Positions 36,047 to 46,113 of a DNA stretch of 64,000 nucleotides are shown here, in pieces. Under the pieces are notes generated by a model, which saw nothing but the letters and a program-made list of their open reading frames with translations, made no database searches and was not told where the DNA came from. Origin of the DNA: Bacteroidales bacterium (GTDB lineage Bacteria; Bacteroidota; Bacteroidia; Bacteroidales; ML635J-15); assembly GCA_003249955.1 (NCBI GenBank), contig QKHS01000057.1:62001-126000 (forward strand). Reading direction: 5' to 3'. Position 1 is the first letter of the stretch. Each line of letters opens with the position of its first letter. The position numbers and the translations under genes are program-made.

Positions 36047-38230
36047 TTAATTCCCCATCTCGCTTATAAATTTTATTTTTACAAGTCTTACTTCTTCTTC
36101 GCTGTAGCCGGTATCTGCAAGTTCTTCCATAGCTTCGGCAATAGAATCCGTTTCGGCATCTTCTTTAAAGTATGTGTAAATATCATCAACCACATCTTCG
36201 TCGAGAATTGAATTGATATAGTAATCAATATTTATTCTGGTACCTGAATTTACAATAGCTTCTATTTCATCAATCAGTTCCATCATTTCCAATCCGGTGG
36301 CATTACATATTTCGTCAAGAGGCATTTTTTTATCAATATTTTTAATGATAAAAACCTTATTTGTCGATTTGTTAACTACCGATTTTACAACAAAATCCTG
36401 AGGCCTTTCTATTTCATTTTCCTCAACGTGTTTTTTTATGAGGTCAACAAATTCTGCCCCGTATTTTTGTGCTTTACCCTGACCAACACCGGAAACCATT
36501 GTGAGTTCATCCATTGTAACAGGGTATTGAATTGCCATATCCTGCAACGAAGGATCGCTGAAAATTACGAATGGAGGGAGGTTGTGTTTTTTTGCTATAT
36601 TTTTTCTGAGGTCTTTAAGCATTGCAAACAACTCTGTATCAGTTGCCGATCCTCCGCTGAAATTACCTTCTGTATCGCTGTCTCCATCTTCGTAGTTATG
36701 ATCTTTTGTAAGCATAAACGAATATGGTTTCTGAAGATATTCTCTTCCCTTATCGGTTACTTTAAGCAGTCCGTAATTTACAATTTCTTTTTCTATAAAC
36801 TGAGCAATAAGCATTTGTCGGATAACGCCTTTCCAGTGTCTGGCATTTTCTTCTCCTCCTGTACCGAAAATCGGGAGCTCCTGATGTTTGTAAGTTGCAA
36901 CCTCAGCAGTTTTCTTCCCCGTGAGGATGTTAACTATATGTTCCGATTTAAATCTTTCTTTTACAGTAAGTATAGTTTCCAGAATAGTAAGGATATCTTC
37001 CTTGCCTTCAAATTTTGGTTTTGGATTAAGACAGTTATCGCAATTACCGCAATCCTCTGTCATTTCTTCCCCGAAGTAATTTAAAAGCTGTCTTACGCGG
37101 CAAACGCTTGATTCAGCATAAGAAACTGTCTCAAAAAGCAGTTGCTTCCCGATTTCCTGTTCGTTTACAGGTTTGTTCTGCATAAACTTTTCAAGTTTCT
37201 GAATATCGTCATAGCTATAAAAAGAAATGCATTTGCCTTCTCCGCCATCACGTCCTGCACGTCCTGTTTCCTGATAATAGCCTTCCAGGCTTTTAGGTAC
37301 ATTATAGTGGATTACAAATCTCACATCAGGTTTGTCAATACCCATTCCGAACGCTATTGTTGCAACAATAACATCAACCTCTTCATGTAAAAACATATCC
37401 TGATTTCTCGATCTTGTCGCAGTATCCATTCCTGCGTGATATGCAAGAGCTTTAATGTCGTTAACTACCAGCATCTCGGCCAGTTCTTCAACTTTTTTGC
37501 GGCTGAGACAATAAATAATTCCTGATTTACCGGGATTGTTTTTTATGTACCTTATAATTTCTTTTGAAGCTTTAACCTTTGGGCGCACTTCATAATAAAG
37601 GTTGTGACGGCGGAAAGATGATTTAAAGACTTCGGCATCGAGCATGTCAAGATTTTTTTGAATGTCATGCTGAACTTTCGGAGTGGCAGTTGCTGTAAGT
37701 GCCATGAGAGGAGCGCGGCCTATTTCGTTTACTATAGGTCTTATCCGCCTGTATTCCGGTCTGAAGTCGTGTCCCCACTCACTTATACAATGAGCTTCGT
37801 CAATTGCAAAAAACGAGATTTTAAATTTTTTAAGAAATTCTACATTATCTTCTTTTGTAAGAGATTCGGGGGCAACATATAAAAGTTTTGTTTTCCCGCT
37901 TAATATATCTTCTTTAACCTGATTGGTTTCTGTTTTGTTAAGAGATGAGTTTAAAAAATGAGCGACACCACTTTCCATACTGAACCCGCGCATCGAGTCA
38001 ACCTGGTTCTTCATTAAAGCAATCAGCGGCGATATTATTATTGCAGTTCCTTCCGACATAAGTGCAGGAAGTTGGTAACACAGAGACTTTCCGCCGCCTG
38101 TAGGCATTAATACAAAAGTGTCGTTACCGTTTAATAGACTCAGAATTACTTCCTTCTGCAAGCCTTTGAATGTGTCAAACCCAAAGTATTTTTTAAGTAA
38201 TTCTGAAATTTGCTGTTCTTTGTTATCCAT
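36047..38230 (-). CDS. recQ: ATP-dependent DNA helicase RecQ
   Basis: The 727-residue 3'-5' helicase acts in recombination and replication repair. Walker A is MPTGGGKS (about 43-50), the DEAH box is at 144-147 (FFAIDEAHCISEWGHDFRPEY), and motif VI is YYQETGRAGRDG. A four-cysteine RecQ zinc domain follows (CRVRQLLNYFGEE...CGNCDNC), then an RQC region and an HRDC domain (about 520-600, LFAMLKDLRKNIAKKHNLPPFVIFSD). An extra C-terminal helical region of about 100 residues is typical of Bacteroidota RecQ. Confidence 0.95.
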   Translation of the reverse strand: MDNKEQQISELLKKYFGFDTFKGLQKEVILSLLNGNDTFVLMPTGGGKSLCYQLPALMSEGTAIIISPLIALMKNQVDSMRGFSMESGVAHFLNSSLNKTETNQVKEDILSGKTKLLYVAPESLTKEDNVEFLKKFKISFFAIDEAHCISEWGHDFRPEYRRIRPIVNEIGRAPLMALTATATPKVQHDIQKNLDMLDAEVFKSSFRRHNLYYEVRPKVKASKEIIRYIKNNPGKSGIIYCLSRKKVEELAEMLVVNDIKALAYHAGMDTATRSRNQDMFLHEEVDVIVATIAFGMGIDKPDVRFVIHYNVPKSLEGYYQETGRAGRDGGEGKCISFYSYDDIQKLEKFMQNKPVNEQEIGKQLLFETVSYAESSVCRVRQLLNYFGEEMTEDCGNCDNCLNPKPKFEGKEDILTILETILTVKERFKSEHIVNILTGKKTAEVATYKHQELPIFGTGGEENARHWKGVIRQMLIAQFIEKEIVNYGLLKVTDKGREYLQKPYSFMLTKDHNYEDGDSDTEGNFSGGSATDTELFAMLKDLRKNIAKKHNLPPFVIFSDPSLQDMAIQYPVTMDELTMVSGVGQGKAQKYGAEFVDLIKKHVEENEIERPQDFVVKSVVNKSTNKVFIIKNIDKKMPLDEICNATGLEMMELIDEIEAIVNSGTRINIDYYINSILDEDVVDDIYTYFKEDAETDSIAEAMEELADTGYSEEEVRLVKIKFISEMGN

Positions 38231-38379
38231 TATAAATTGTTTTTTTCCTTGTAATTCAAAATTAAAATAAAATTTTTAATAACGAAATGATTTTAAACCT
38301 TTATTAAGATTAAAATCAATTTTAAGATTTTGTAAATCCGGATAATTAAATTTATACTAAATTAGCAAAAAAATTTGAA

Positions 38380-39357
38380 ATGCAAAGTTTTAGTACAGAA
38401 AAAATTATTGAAAGCGGGAAAAAGACTGTAAAAGCAGAAGCAGAAGCAGTTCTTGGATTGGTTGATTGTATAGACGAAAGTTTTGCCGAAGTTGTTCAAA
38501 ATATTACAGCATCAAAAGGCCGGGTTATAATTACAGGAATCGGGAAGAGTGCAAATATAGGGATGAAAATTGTAGCAAGTCTTAATTCTACAGGTACTCC
38601 TGCAGTATTTATGCATGCTGCCGATGCCATTCATGGCGATCTCGGAATAGTACAACCTGATGATGTTGTTATTTGCATTTCAAAAAGCGGAAACACTCCT
38701 GAAATCAAAGTGTTGATTCCATTAATAAAAAATAATAAAAATCTTTTGGTTGCTATCGTGTCTGAAACTGATTCATTTCTTGGTAAGTCAGCAGACTATG
38801 TATTGCATGCAAAAGTTACAAACGAAGCCTGTCCCAATAATCTTGCCCCGACATCAAGCACAACAGCCCAGCTTGTAATAGGAGATGCTCTTATGGTTGC
38901 CCTTTTGGAAGCCAGAGGATTTACTCCTGAAGATTTTGCAAGATTTCATCCCGGAGGTTCGTTGGGGAAAAAATTATATCTGCGCGTTGACGATATTTAT
39001 AAAATAAATGAATCTCCCAAAGTCGGTCCGGATGATGACATAAAAACGGTAATATCCGAAATTACAGGGAAAAGACTTGGCGCTACTGCAGTTGTTGATA
39101 ATGACGGCGTACTGATAGGAATTATTACTGACGGTGATTTAAGAAGAATGCTGGAAAGCTTTTCGTTGAAACTCAATGAAATAAAAGCAAGAGATATTAT
39201 GTCCTTAAATCCCAAAACAATAGATAAAAATGAACTGGCGGTGAATGCTCTTAATATAATAAGAAAAAATAATATCACTCAGTTGATAGTATCAAATAAG
39301 GGGAAATATCTGGGGATAATCCATTTACATGATTTGATGAGGGAAGGAATTGTCTGA
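38380..39357 (+). CDS. kdsD: KpsF/GutQ-type arabinose-5-phosphate isomerase (KdsD)
   Basis: The 325-residue protein has an N-terminal SIS domain (GRVIITGIGKSANIGMKIVASLNSTGT, ISKSGNTPEIKVLIP, TSSTTAQLVIGDALMVALLEARGF) and two C-terminal CBS domains (about 205-325). It interconverts ribulose-5-phosphate and arabinose-5-phosphate, the first step to Kdo for lipopolysaccharide. It ends 2 bases before the convergent LysE-family gene. Confidence 0.93.
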   Translation: MQSFSTEKIIESGKKTVKAEAEAVLGLVDCIDESFAEVVQNITASKGRVIITGIGKSANIGMKIVASLNSTGTPAVFMHAADAIHGDLGIVQPDDVVICISKSGNTPEIKVLIPLIKNNKNLLVAIVSETDSFLGKSADYVLHAKVTNEACPNNLAPTSSTTAQLVIGDALMVALLEARGFTPEDFARFHPGGSLGKKLYLRVDDIYKINESPKVGPDDDIKTVISEITGKRLGATAVVDNDGVLIGIITDGDLRRMLESFSLKLNEIKARDIMSLNPKTIDKNELAVNALNIIRKNNITQLIVSNKGKYLGIIHLHDLMREGIV

Positions 39358-39359
39358 TA

Positions 39360-39992
39360 TTATTTTCCGAAGAGTAATGTCCCGAAAATAAACAACCCGA
39401 ACAGAATTACTAAAATTCCGGCTATTCTGTTGAGAACAAGCATTCTTCTTAATTTAAATTTACTTCTGAATATGCTTACTATCGAAGAAAGTGTAAACCA
39501 CCATATAGTAGCTCCGGTTAAAACTCCTACGATTAATGATAATACGGACGAAAATTGAGACTCTTTATCAACAATTCCAAATCCTGCAAATACTGCGGCG
39601 AAAACAAATACGGTTATCGGATTTGAAACAGTTAAAGCAAAAATAGAAATAAAATCACCGAATAAACCTTTTCGTTTTTTCTTTAACTGTTTTCTTAATT
39701 GCACCCCGGGATTTGCAACAATCAGTTTATAGCCCATAAACAGAAGTACCAAACCTCCGATTATCCTAAGATATAACTGATATTCTGTAAGTGAATCAAT
39801 AACTACAGAAATACTGAAACCTGCAACAATGGCATAAAAACCGTCAGCACTTGCAGCTCCCAGACCGCTTACAAATCCTGAGATTCTGCCTTTGTTAAGA
39901 GTTCGTTGGATACATAATACCCCAATTGGCCCTAACGGTATAGATGCCGATAGACCAACAACAATTCCCTGCCACAAATATTCTAAAAACAT
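39360..39992 (-). CDS. LysE family translocator
   Basis: The 210-residue inner-membrane protein has about six hydrophobic segments. The LysE/RhtB N-terminal pattern is GIVVGLSASIPLGPIGVLCIQRTLNKGRISGFVSGLGAASADGFYA, and SNPITVFVFAAVFAGF follows the loop. Members export amino acids or related small molecules; the substrate cannot be predicted. It converges on kdsD, with stops only 2 bases apart. Confidence 0.9.
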   Translation of the reverse strand: MFLEYLWQGIVVGLSASIPLGPIGVLCIQRTLNKGRISGFVSGLGAASADGFYAIVAGFSISVVIDSLTEYQLYLRIIGGLVLLFMGYKLIVANPGVQLRKQLKKKRKGLFGDFISIFALTVSNPITVFVFAAVFAGFGIVDKESQFSSVLSLIVGVLTGATIWWFTLSSIVSIFRSKFKLRRMLVLNRIAGILVILFGLFIFGTLLFGK

Positions 39993-40063
39993 AATGCAAA
40001 GAAAATAAATAGTTTTTAAAGTTCTAAATAAAGTTTTAATTTCGGGCTCTTAAATTTTACAGA

Positions 40064-40834
40064 ATGCTTGAAAAATTAGATCACGATGCATTAAAAGACT
40101 TTCTCGAAAGCAAGTACAATAAGTTTGCCAATCCTGCATTTATTGAAAATGACCCAATACAGATACCTCATTCATATTCGAAGAAAGAGGATGTGGAAAT
40201 AAGTGGTTTTATTGCTTCTACAATTGCCTGGGGACAGCGCGTTTCTATTATAAAAAATGCCAAAAACTTTATGAGTCTCATGGATAATTCCCCTTATGAT
40301 TTTATAATAAATCATAAGCCAGGCGACTTGAAACGGTTTGAAAAGGCTGTTCACAGAACATTTAACGGTACCGATCTGGCTTTTTTTGCAGAATCTTTGC
40401 AAAATATTTACTTAAATCACGGGGGACTTGAAAAAATATTTTGTACAGACAAAGGCGATTTGTTCAGCGGACTTGTGAATTTTTATAAGGTGTTTTTTTC
40501 AATCCCACATCCTCAGCGAACCAGGAGACATGTTGCAAATGTAGAGTCTGGTTCGGCAGCCAAAAGGCTCAATATGTTTCTCCGATGGATGGTTCGTGAT
40601 GACAAACGTGGAGTCGATTTTGGCATCTGGAAGCAAATTCCAACGGCTGATTTATATATTCCTCTTGACTTACACAGCGGACGGGTAGCCAGAATGCTTG
40701 GTATGCTTAACAGAAATCAGAATGACTGGAAATCTGTGTGCGAGCTGACTTCTGTTTTGAGGGAATTTGATCCAAAAGACCCGGTTAAATATGATTTTGC
40801 ACTTTTCGGGGTAGGAGTTAACGAGGACTTTTAA
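40064..40834 (+). CDS. TIGR02757/DUF2400 family protein
   Basis: The 256-residue cytoplasmic protein matches the DUF2400 pattern with SGFIASTIAWGQRVSIIKNAKNFM, KRLNMFLRWMVRDDKRGVDFGIWK, and PLDLHSGRVARMLGML. C-terminal FDPKDPVKYDFALFGVGV is also characteristic. The fold is related to HhH-type DNA glycosylases, but the function is not proven. It is followed 3 bases later by trmN6, so they form an operon. Confidence 0.88.
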   Translation: MLEKLDHDALKDFLESKYNKFANPAFIENDPIQIPHSYSKKEDVEISGFIASTIAWGQRVSIIKNAKNFMSLMDNSPYDFIINHKPGDLKRFEKAVHRTFNGTDLAFFAESLQNIYLNHGGLEKIFCTDKGDLFSGLVNFYKVFFSIPHPQRTRRHVANVESGSAAKRLNMFLRWMVRDDKRGVDFGIWKQIPTADLYIPLDLHSGRVARMLGMLNRNQNDWKSVCELTSVLREFDPKDPVKYDFALFGVGVNEDF

Positions 40835-40837
40835 TTT

Positions 40838-41545
40838 ATGGATCGCAATATTTTCAGGTTTAAACAATTTGAGGTACTTCAAAACAGTTCTGTGATGAAA
40901 GTCGGAACTGACGGGGTTTTGCTGGGTGCAGCCACAGATTGCGGAAATGCAGAAATAATTCTTGATATAGGAACCGGAACCGGTTTGGTTGCTTTGATGC
41001 TTGCTCAGAAATCCAAGGCAAAAGTGTTTGCAACAGATATTAACGAAGACGCTTTTAAACTTGCAAAATATAATGTGGAAGCGTCACCGTTTTCAGACAG
41101 GATTTCTGTTTTTCACAGTTCGATACAGAATTTTAAATCAGAAAAGAAATTTGACCTCATAGTTTCTAATCCGCCTTATTTTACAACAAATGTAATTGCT
41201 CCTGACAAAAACAGGGCTTTAGCACGGCACAATCTGGAACTTACAATTTCTGATCTGGTTTGTAATATAGCAAGACTTTTGACTGAGAACGGAAGAGCTG
41301 TAGTTATTTTTCCGGTTGAACAATCTGAGGCTTTTGAACAATTTGCGATAGAAAACGGATTCTCTGTTAAATCAAAACTTATTATACTCCCTCGTGCCGG
41401 AATGAATCCTGTAAGAATAATAACAGAAATATCTAAATCAAAAACAGAGACGCAGGTAAAATATATTGCAATTGAAAAACAGGAAAGGCATGATTATACA
41501 ACGGAGTATAAAGAGCTGACTTCTGACTGGTATCTCAAATTTTAA
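40838..41545 (+). CDS. trmN6: tRNA1(Val) A37 N6-methyltransferase (TrmN6/YfiC)
   Basis: The 235-residue SAM enzyme methylates A37 of tRNA-Val. It shows the SAM loop ILDIGTGTGLVALMLAQ (about 41-57), ATDINEDAFKLAKYN and the N6-adenine NPPY motif at 111-114 (LIVSNPPYF). The C-terminal half continues the Rossmann methyltransferase fold. Its stop overlaps the stop of the convergent small outer-membrane protein gene. Confidence 0.9.
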   Translation: MDRNIFRFKQFEVLQNSSVMKVGTDGVLLGAATDCGNAEIILDIGTGTGLVALMLAQKSKAKVFATDINEDAFKLAKYNVEASPFSDRISVFHSSIQNFKSEKKFDLIVSNPPYFTTNVIAPDKNRALARHNLELTISDLVCNIARLLTENGRAVVIFPVEQSEAFEQFAIENGFSVKSKLIILPRAGMNPVRIITEISKSKTETQVKYIAIEKQERHDYTTEYKELTSDWYLKF

Positions 41546-42126
41546 AAACTGCCCAGCCTTAATGATATATATACTCCGGGGGAACTGAATGATTCGGCAG
41601 TATAGTAAGCCGGGGCTTCAGGAAATAAACTGTAATGATATTCAAATCCTCCGGCAATTCTGAATATATCACTGATATTGTATTCCACGCCTATTGACGG
41701 GGTAAATCCCCAGAATATGCCGTTGTCTATCTGAACCCAGTCGGTATTAATTAGTCGTGAGTTACCTATGCTGAATTTCATCTCAGCAGTTCCGTGAAGC
41801 CTTCTTTCTTTCAAAATCGGATAGCCCAACCAGATGCCGCCGTAACTGCAACCTAATTTGTAACTAATATTGGTGGTGTCGTTTTTACTGAAAGAATTTG
41901 TAAGCCCGTTAAAGAATATTCCGATCCGGATGTCTTTAACTACAAAGCCTCCACCTCCGCCACTGAAAATTGCAAGCCGGCCATCCAGTGATCTGAAACT
42001 CATCATAATGCCCCCAAATCCCCCGCCTTCAGGATTCTCTAAAGGCTCTTCAACCTGTGCAGAAGCGAAGAACCCGGCCATTATTAAAACAAGAGATAAA
42101 AGTGCTTTTTTCATTTTATTTTTCAT
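41542..42126 (-). CDS. Small outer-membrane beta-barrel protein
   Basis: The protein is about 194 residues, with a signal peptide (KKALLSLVLIMAGFFASAQ). The mature part is glycine-rich near the N-terminus and then shows strands alternating aromatic and polar residues (RIGIFFNGLTNSF, YKLGCSYGGIWLGYPIL, RIAGGFEYHYSLFPEA), ending VYISLRLGSF with terminal F, as in OmpA-like barrels. Function is unknown. Starts at 42126 (MKNKMKK) or 42114 (MKKALLS) are both possible; the open frame to 42183 is too long for a signal peptide. Its stop overlaps that of trmN6. Confidence 0.7.
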   Translation of the reverse strand: MKNKMKKALLSLVLIMAGFFASAQVEEPLENPEGGGFGGIMMSFRSLDGRLAIFSGGGGGFVVKDIRIGIFFNGLTNSFSKNDTTNISYKLGCSYGGIWLGYPILKERRLHGTAEMKFSIGNSRLINTDWVQIDNGIFWGFTPSIGVEYNISDIFRIAGGFEYHYSLFPEAPAYYTAESFSSPGVYISLRLGSF

Positions 42127-42209
42127 TTCAATTATTTGTAAAGATATACATTTTAGTTTTGAACGAAAATTATTTGATATCAAAATTTCTGTTGTTAGAT
42201 AAAAAAGGA

Positions 42210-42217
42210 TATATTTG
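42210..42217 (+). promoter_or_regulatory. -7 promoter element of the subtilase gene
   Basis: TATATTTG lies 18 bases before the ATG at 42236, with TTGTTAG about 15 bases upstream. The same TTGTTAGATAA word precedes the porV element. Confidence 0.5.
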
Positions 42218-42235
42218 GAAACAAATTACTCGTTT

Positions 42236-44845
42236 ATGAAAACATTATTTGCTGTTATTTTATTGTGTGTATGCAATGTGCTTTTGGCTCAATCCGTTCT
42301 CAGTCCGTTGCTTAATTCCCGGCTTAGCGAAGAATCAAAGGGAGATGATTATATTAATATAAATATATATTTTTCATCAGAATATGACATTTTTGATTTG
42401 TCAAAGGATTTGGATGCCTCTCATGCTGATTTTGATTCCAGAGTAAAAGCGGTAACCAGTTTGCTGAAAGAAAATTCAATAATTTCTCAAAATGAATTTT
42501 CTTCTGTTTTGGATGATTTGTTACGCACCGATTCCAAAGCAATAGGGGACCTTAAATATTACTGGGGTGTAAATATGCTGAATATGGATGTGAAAAGAAA
42601 TTATGTTTACAGAATCTCAGAATATAAAGGAATAAAGTATGTTGATTTAAATACTCCCAGATACCGCATTCCTGAAATAATGAAAACAGAAGGAAATGAG
42701 TCTGCAAAGACAGTTAACGGTGCCGAGCCCGGTCTTAAAACCATAAATGCACATAAGCTGTGGGAGATGGGTTACAGTGGCAGAAATATACTTTTTCTTA
42801 GTATGGATACGGGAGTATTTCCTGAACATCCGGCAATAAGTGATAACTTTGCAGGAAATCACTTTCCTTTAAGCCAGTGTTGGTATGGTGTCAGAAATCC
42901 GGAGCCTGTCGATCACGCTTCTTCAAGTCACGGAACACATACAACCGGAACAACTCTTGGCCTTGATCCGGCTACAAATGATACGATAGGAGTGGCGTTT
43001 AATGCTATGTGGATTGCATCTGATCCTGTGGCAACTTCGGATTCTGAATTACTTGACCCTGCAACTTTTATGGATGTGTTTCAATGGGTTTTTGATCCTG
43101 ACGGTAATCCGGAGACTACTGATGATGTTCCAAGGGTAATTAATAATTCATGGGGTTATGATTATTCTCTGGCAATTCAGTTCGGAGCTTGTGAAATGGC
43201 AGAAGCTGAAATTCTTGTAGCTATTGAAGCTGCAGGTATTTGTTCTCCGTTCTCGGCCGGTAATGAAGGCCCGGGAGCTTCAACAACCGGATTCCCGGCC
43301 ATGAGGGCATTTAACGAAGTTAATCCTATGTCGGTCGGAGCACTTACATCAACTAATGTAATTGCTTCTTTTTCGAGCAGGGGCCCGACACCATGTATAT
43401 CGGAAGAAGGTGCACTTCAGATTAAACCGGAAGTTTCAGCACCGGGAGTAAATATACGTTCATGTGCGGGAACAGACTCTTATGCTTTTTTACAGGGAAC
43501 ATCAATGGCCTGTCCTCATGTCTCAGGAGCTTTATTGCTTCTTGCAGAGGCTTTTCCTATGGCATCGGCATATGAACTTAAATATGCACTTTACGAAACA
43601 GCAGTTGATCTGGGCGATGCCGGAGAGGATAATGTTTATGGCCGCGGGTTAATAGATGTTCTGGCTGCTTATAATTATCTGGCACTTACTTATACTCCTG
43701 TTCCTCCGGTTACGGATGAATATGATTTAAGTGCAGAAATAACAGCTCCTTCAGGGGAGTTCTTATGTCCGGAAAACAGTAATGCAGAAATTCATGTATC
43801 TGTTATTAATTCCGGACAGAATGATATTGATACTTTTAGTGTTAAAATATTTGTGAACGAAATTCTTATTTGCGACTCCATTGTTGAAATAATTTTGGAG
43901 CATGGTTCTGATTATGCATTTACAACACTGCCATATCAATTTACACCCGGTAAAAACTATATTCATTCGATTGTTACTCCATATCATCAATACACAGAAT
44001 ATGACAGATTTAATAATGCTGTGAACATGAAAATGTATGTGCTGAATCAGACAGTATTCCCATATGAAGAAGACTTTGAGAATGTTAATGATGATTTGTC
44101 AAATTCAGGTTTATTTGTGTTAAATCCTGATGTTAAGAATACATGGACAAATTTTACATGGGGTAACGAAGACCAGTATAAAGCAATGGGAGTAAAATTT
44201 TTAAACTATCTGCCAAGAAACTGGACTGAAGACGTTGTCAGCCTGCCTGAATTAACAATCCCTGATGAGGATAGTGTATTTCTTACTTTTACGTATGCTT
44301 ATAAAAATCGTCTTGCTAATTATTACAACGATAGCCTTATTGTTGAAATAAGCACGGATTGCGGACTTAACTTCTCTGAAATTTTATTCAGAGATGGTGG
44401 ACAGACACTTGCAACAGTTTCCGGTGATGCAATGTCTACAGCATATAAACCTGTTGATTCAAATGAGTTTGATACTTTGAATATTGCTCTTGAAAATTAC
44501 AGGGGACAGGATGTGGTGATTCGCTTCAGAACAATGAATGACGGAGGTTCTGTTGTTTATATTGATAAAATAGGAATCTCAGATCTGTCCGTTAATGCAA
44601 TTGAAAATGAAATATCACCGGGTTTATTGCCGGTAATTTATCCAAATCCTTCAAAAGGAGAGTTCTTTGTTGACTACCCATATGATAACGATAATCTGAA
44701 AATCTACGATATAAGCGGTAAATTGATTATATTGCAGAGCATTAAGAAAGGGAATAACAGTATTGATACGCATAGCCTGTCTGCAGGAATATACTTTGTA
44801 CGTTTTGAAAAGTCTTTGTTTGTTCAAAAAATAGTCCTGGAGTAA
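42236..44845 (+). CDS. Secreted subtilisin-like serine protease with T9SS sorting domain
   Basis: The 869-residue protein has a signal peptide (LFAVILLCVCNVLLAQ) and a prodomain-like region to about residue 150. The S8 catalytic domain follows, with the triad D191 (FLSMDTGVFPEHP), H232 (SSHGTHTTGT) and S423 (QGTSMACPHVSG) and the oxyanion region SAGNEGPG. A CARDB-like and a jelly-roll-like region follow. The end, PVIYPNPSKGEFFVDY...GIYFVRFEKSLFVQKIVLE, is a T9SS sorting signal. It is likely a surface or secreted protease. The open frame starts with TTG at 42215, inside the promoter, so the ATG is used. Confidence 0.9.
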   Translation: MKTLFAVILLCVCNVLLAQSVLSPLLNSRLSEESKGDDYININIYFSSEYDIFDLSKDLDASHADFDSRVKAVTSLLKENSIISQNEFSSVLDDLLRTDSKAIGDLKYYWGVNMLNMDVKRNYVYRISEYKGIKYVDLNTPRYRIPEIMKTEGNESAKTVNGAEPGLKTINAHKLWEMGYSGRNILFLSMDTGVFPEHPAISDNFAGNHFPLSQCWYGVRNPEPVDHASSSHGTHTTGTTLGLDPATNDTIGVAFNAMWIASDPVATSDSELLDPATFMDVFQWVFDPDGNPETTDDVPRVINNSWGYDYSLAIQFGACEMAEAEILVAIEAAGICSPFSAGNEGPGASTTGFPAMRAFNEVNPMSVGALTSTNVIASFSSRGPTPCISEEGALQIKPEVSAPGVNIRSCAGTDSYAFLQGTSMACPHVSGALLLLAEAFPMASAYELKYALYETAVDLGDAGEDNVYGRGLIDVLAAYNYLALTYTPVPPVTDEYDLSAEITAPSGEFLCPENSNAEIHVSVINSGQNDIDTFSVKIFVNEILICDSIVEIILEHGSDYAFTTLPYQFTPGKNYIHSIVTPYHQYTEYDRFNNAVNMKMYVLNQTVFPYEEDFENVNDDLSNSGLFVLNPDVKNTWTNFTWGNEDQYKAMGVKFLNYLPRNWTEDVVSLPELTIPDEDSVFLTFTYAYKNRLANYYNDSLIVEISTDCGLNFSEILFRDGGQTLATVSGDAMSTAYKPVDSNEFDTLNIALENYRGQDVVIRFRTMNDGGSVVYIDKIGISDLSVNAIENEISPGLLPVIYPNPSKGEFFVDYPYDNDNLKIYDISGKLIILQSIKKGNNSIDTHSLSAGIYFVRFEKSLFVQKIVLE

Positions 44846-44895
44846 TGTGCTTTGCCTGAAAGATTTTTTATTGTGATTTTGCTATAAAAGTTAAA

Positions 44896-44903
44896 TATAT
44901 TTG
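44896..44903 (+). promoter_or_regulatory. -7 promoter element of the first DUF5011-like lipoprotein
   Basis: TATATTTG lies 50 bases before the ATG at 44954. Confidence 0.5.
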
Positions 44904-44953
44904 CATTTAAAGAAGACTTTTATTATTTTTACAATTCAATTAAAACTATTGTT

Positions 44954-45844
44954 ATGAAAAGAAATCTGTCTGTTTTCGGTTTGCTGCTTATTATTGCAAT
45001 TATTGTTTCAAATTCATGTAAAAAAGAAGATCTGGTTGCGCCGGAGATTTACTTGCTTGGTGTGGGAGGTCAATTATTGGGGAATACAGATCAGGACACT
45101 ACGGTTCTTTTGTTTACCCAATACACCGATCCTGGTGTAAATGTAGAGGATAATGTCAGCAAACCTGAAGATATTGCTGTTACAGATGACATTGAAGATG
45201 TCCTTAAAGTGACGGATGACGGATACCTCCGGAAAGTTGAAGATGCAGTTATTACTTATACTGCAACAGATGAAGCTTTAAACGAAAAAAAAAGATGCCG
45301 TAATGTGTCAATAAGAAATATTTCTGAACCTTTTGCAGAAGTTTATATGACAGAAAGAACAGCATTGTTTGTTGATGATGAAATCACATATAATTCTACT
45401 GTTTCTGTTGATGGCAGAATTCCGGGAAGACTTAGTTTTCCTAAGGTTTATTTTCACACAGATGAGGGTGAAATTGTATATTTTAAACTGGCTGCTGATT
45501 TGTATAGCACTGAATTTTCAACTGAATTTTCCGATGTTATAGCATATATGGGGACAGCATCCGACAAAGAAACTCCGTTTTTTAAAGATATGACTTATGC
45601 TGAAGGTATGGAGGCCGCAACTAATTTTAATTTACTGAAGATAAGCGCTCAGACATTTACCGATGTTTTGGGAAATCATTACATAATTTCCGGCGTATCA
45701 GATCCTGATAATGTAAACCTTCCTTATTCAAGAATTGAGTACCTGAGCGGGACGAAAACTGTGAAAAAGATAATTCTGGAGCTTAATGTCACAAAAGAAG
45801 GAGAATATACAGACAGAGTAACAGAAGTATATGTTCCGCAATAG
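44954..45844 (+). CDS. DUF5011-like lipoprotein, first of a paralogous pair
   Basis: The 296-residue protein has a lipobox (IIVSNSC) and then the Ig-like region PEIYLLGVGGQLLGNTDQD...YTDPGVNVEDNV...YLRKVEDAVITYTATDEALNEKKR, of DUF5011 type. A second region, VYMTERTALFVDDEITYNSTVSVDGRIPGRLSFPKVYFH, ends in TEVYVPQ. It shares a collinear set of motifs with the next gene (YLRKVE, YNSTI, RIPGRL, FPKVY, IAYMGT, ETPFF, DRVTEVY). It is outer-membrane anchored with unknown ligand. Confidence 0.85.
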   Translation: MKRNLSVFGLLLIIAIIVSNSCKKEDLVAPEIYLLGVGGQLLGNTDQDTTVLLFTQYTDPGVNVEDNVSKPEDIAVTDDIEDVLKVTDDGYLRKVEDAVITYTATDEALNEKKRCRNVSIRNISEPFAEVYMTERTALFVDDEITYNSTVSVDGRIPGRLSFPKVYFHTDEGEIVYFKLAADLYSTEFSTEFSDVIAYMGTASDKETPFFKDMTYAEGMEAATNFNLLKISAQTFTDVLGNHYIISGVSDPDNVNLPYSRIEYLSGTKTVKKIILELNVTKEGEYTDRVTEVYVPQ

Positions 45845-45877
45845 TTTTGATCAGGTGTATGGAAATGATCTTGACAT

Positions 45878-46025
45878 CAGGATTAAGGTTTTTGTAAAAT
45901 AATCGGAAAGCATATTGAACTGAGTGGACTATGAGAAATATGTATGAATTCTTAAACTCTCCTCTTATATTTTACAATGGCGGATAAAAGACCGTAATTT
46001 AACAGGATTAAAGTTTTTGTAAAAT
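45878..46025. repeat. Direct 23-bp repeat between the two paralogous lipoprotein genes
   Basis: CAGGATTAAGGTTTTTGTAA (start of the copy at 45878-45900) recurs at 46003-46025 with one base different, both ending in AAAT. The two copies are 125 bases apart. They may be remnants of the duplication that made the gene pair, or regulatory sites. Confidence 0.7.
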
Positions 46026-46050
46026 TTTTATGAAAGCAATAAAATGATAT

Positions 46051-46058
46051 TATATTTG
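46051..46058 (+). promoter_or_regulatory. -7 promoter element of the second DUF5011-like lipoprotein
   Basis: TATATTTG lies 55 bases before the ATG at 46114. The same element precedes the paralogue at nearly the same distance. Confidence 0.5.
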
Positions 46059-46113
46059 CGTTATAAATATTAATTTGTTATTTTTACGCTTATTTTAATT
46101 TAATGTAGTAATT

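Noticed and set aside
36428-37084. A 218-codon plus-strand frame antisense to recQ
   Set aside because: Long, but it overlaps RecQ domains with strong motifs; its translation is cysteine- and phenylalanine-rich as expected for a shadow frame.
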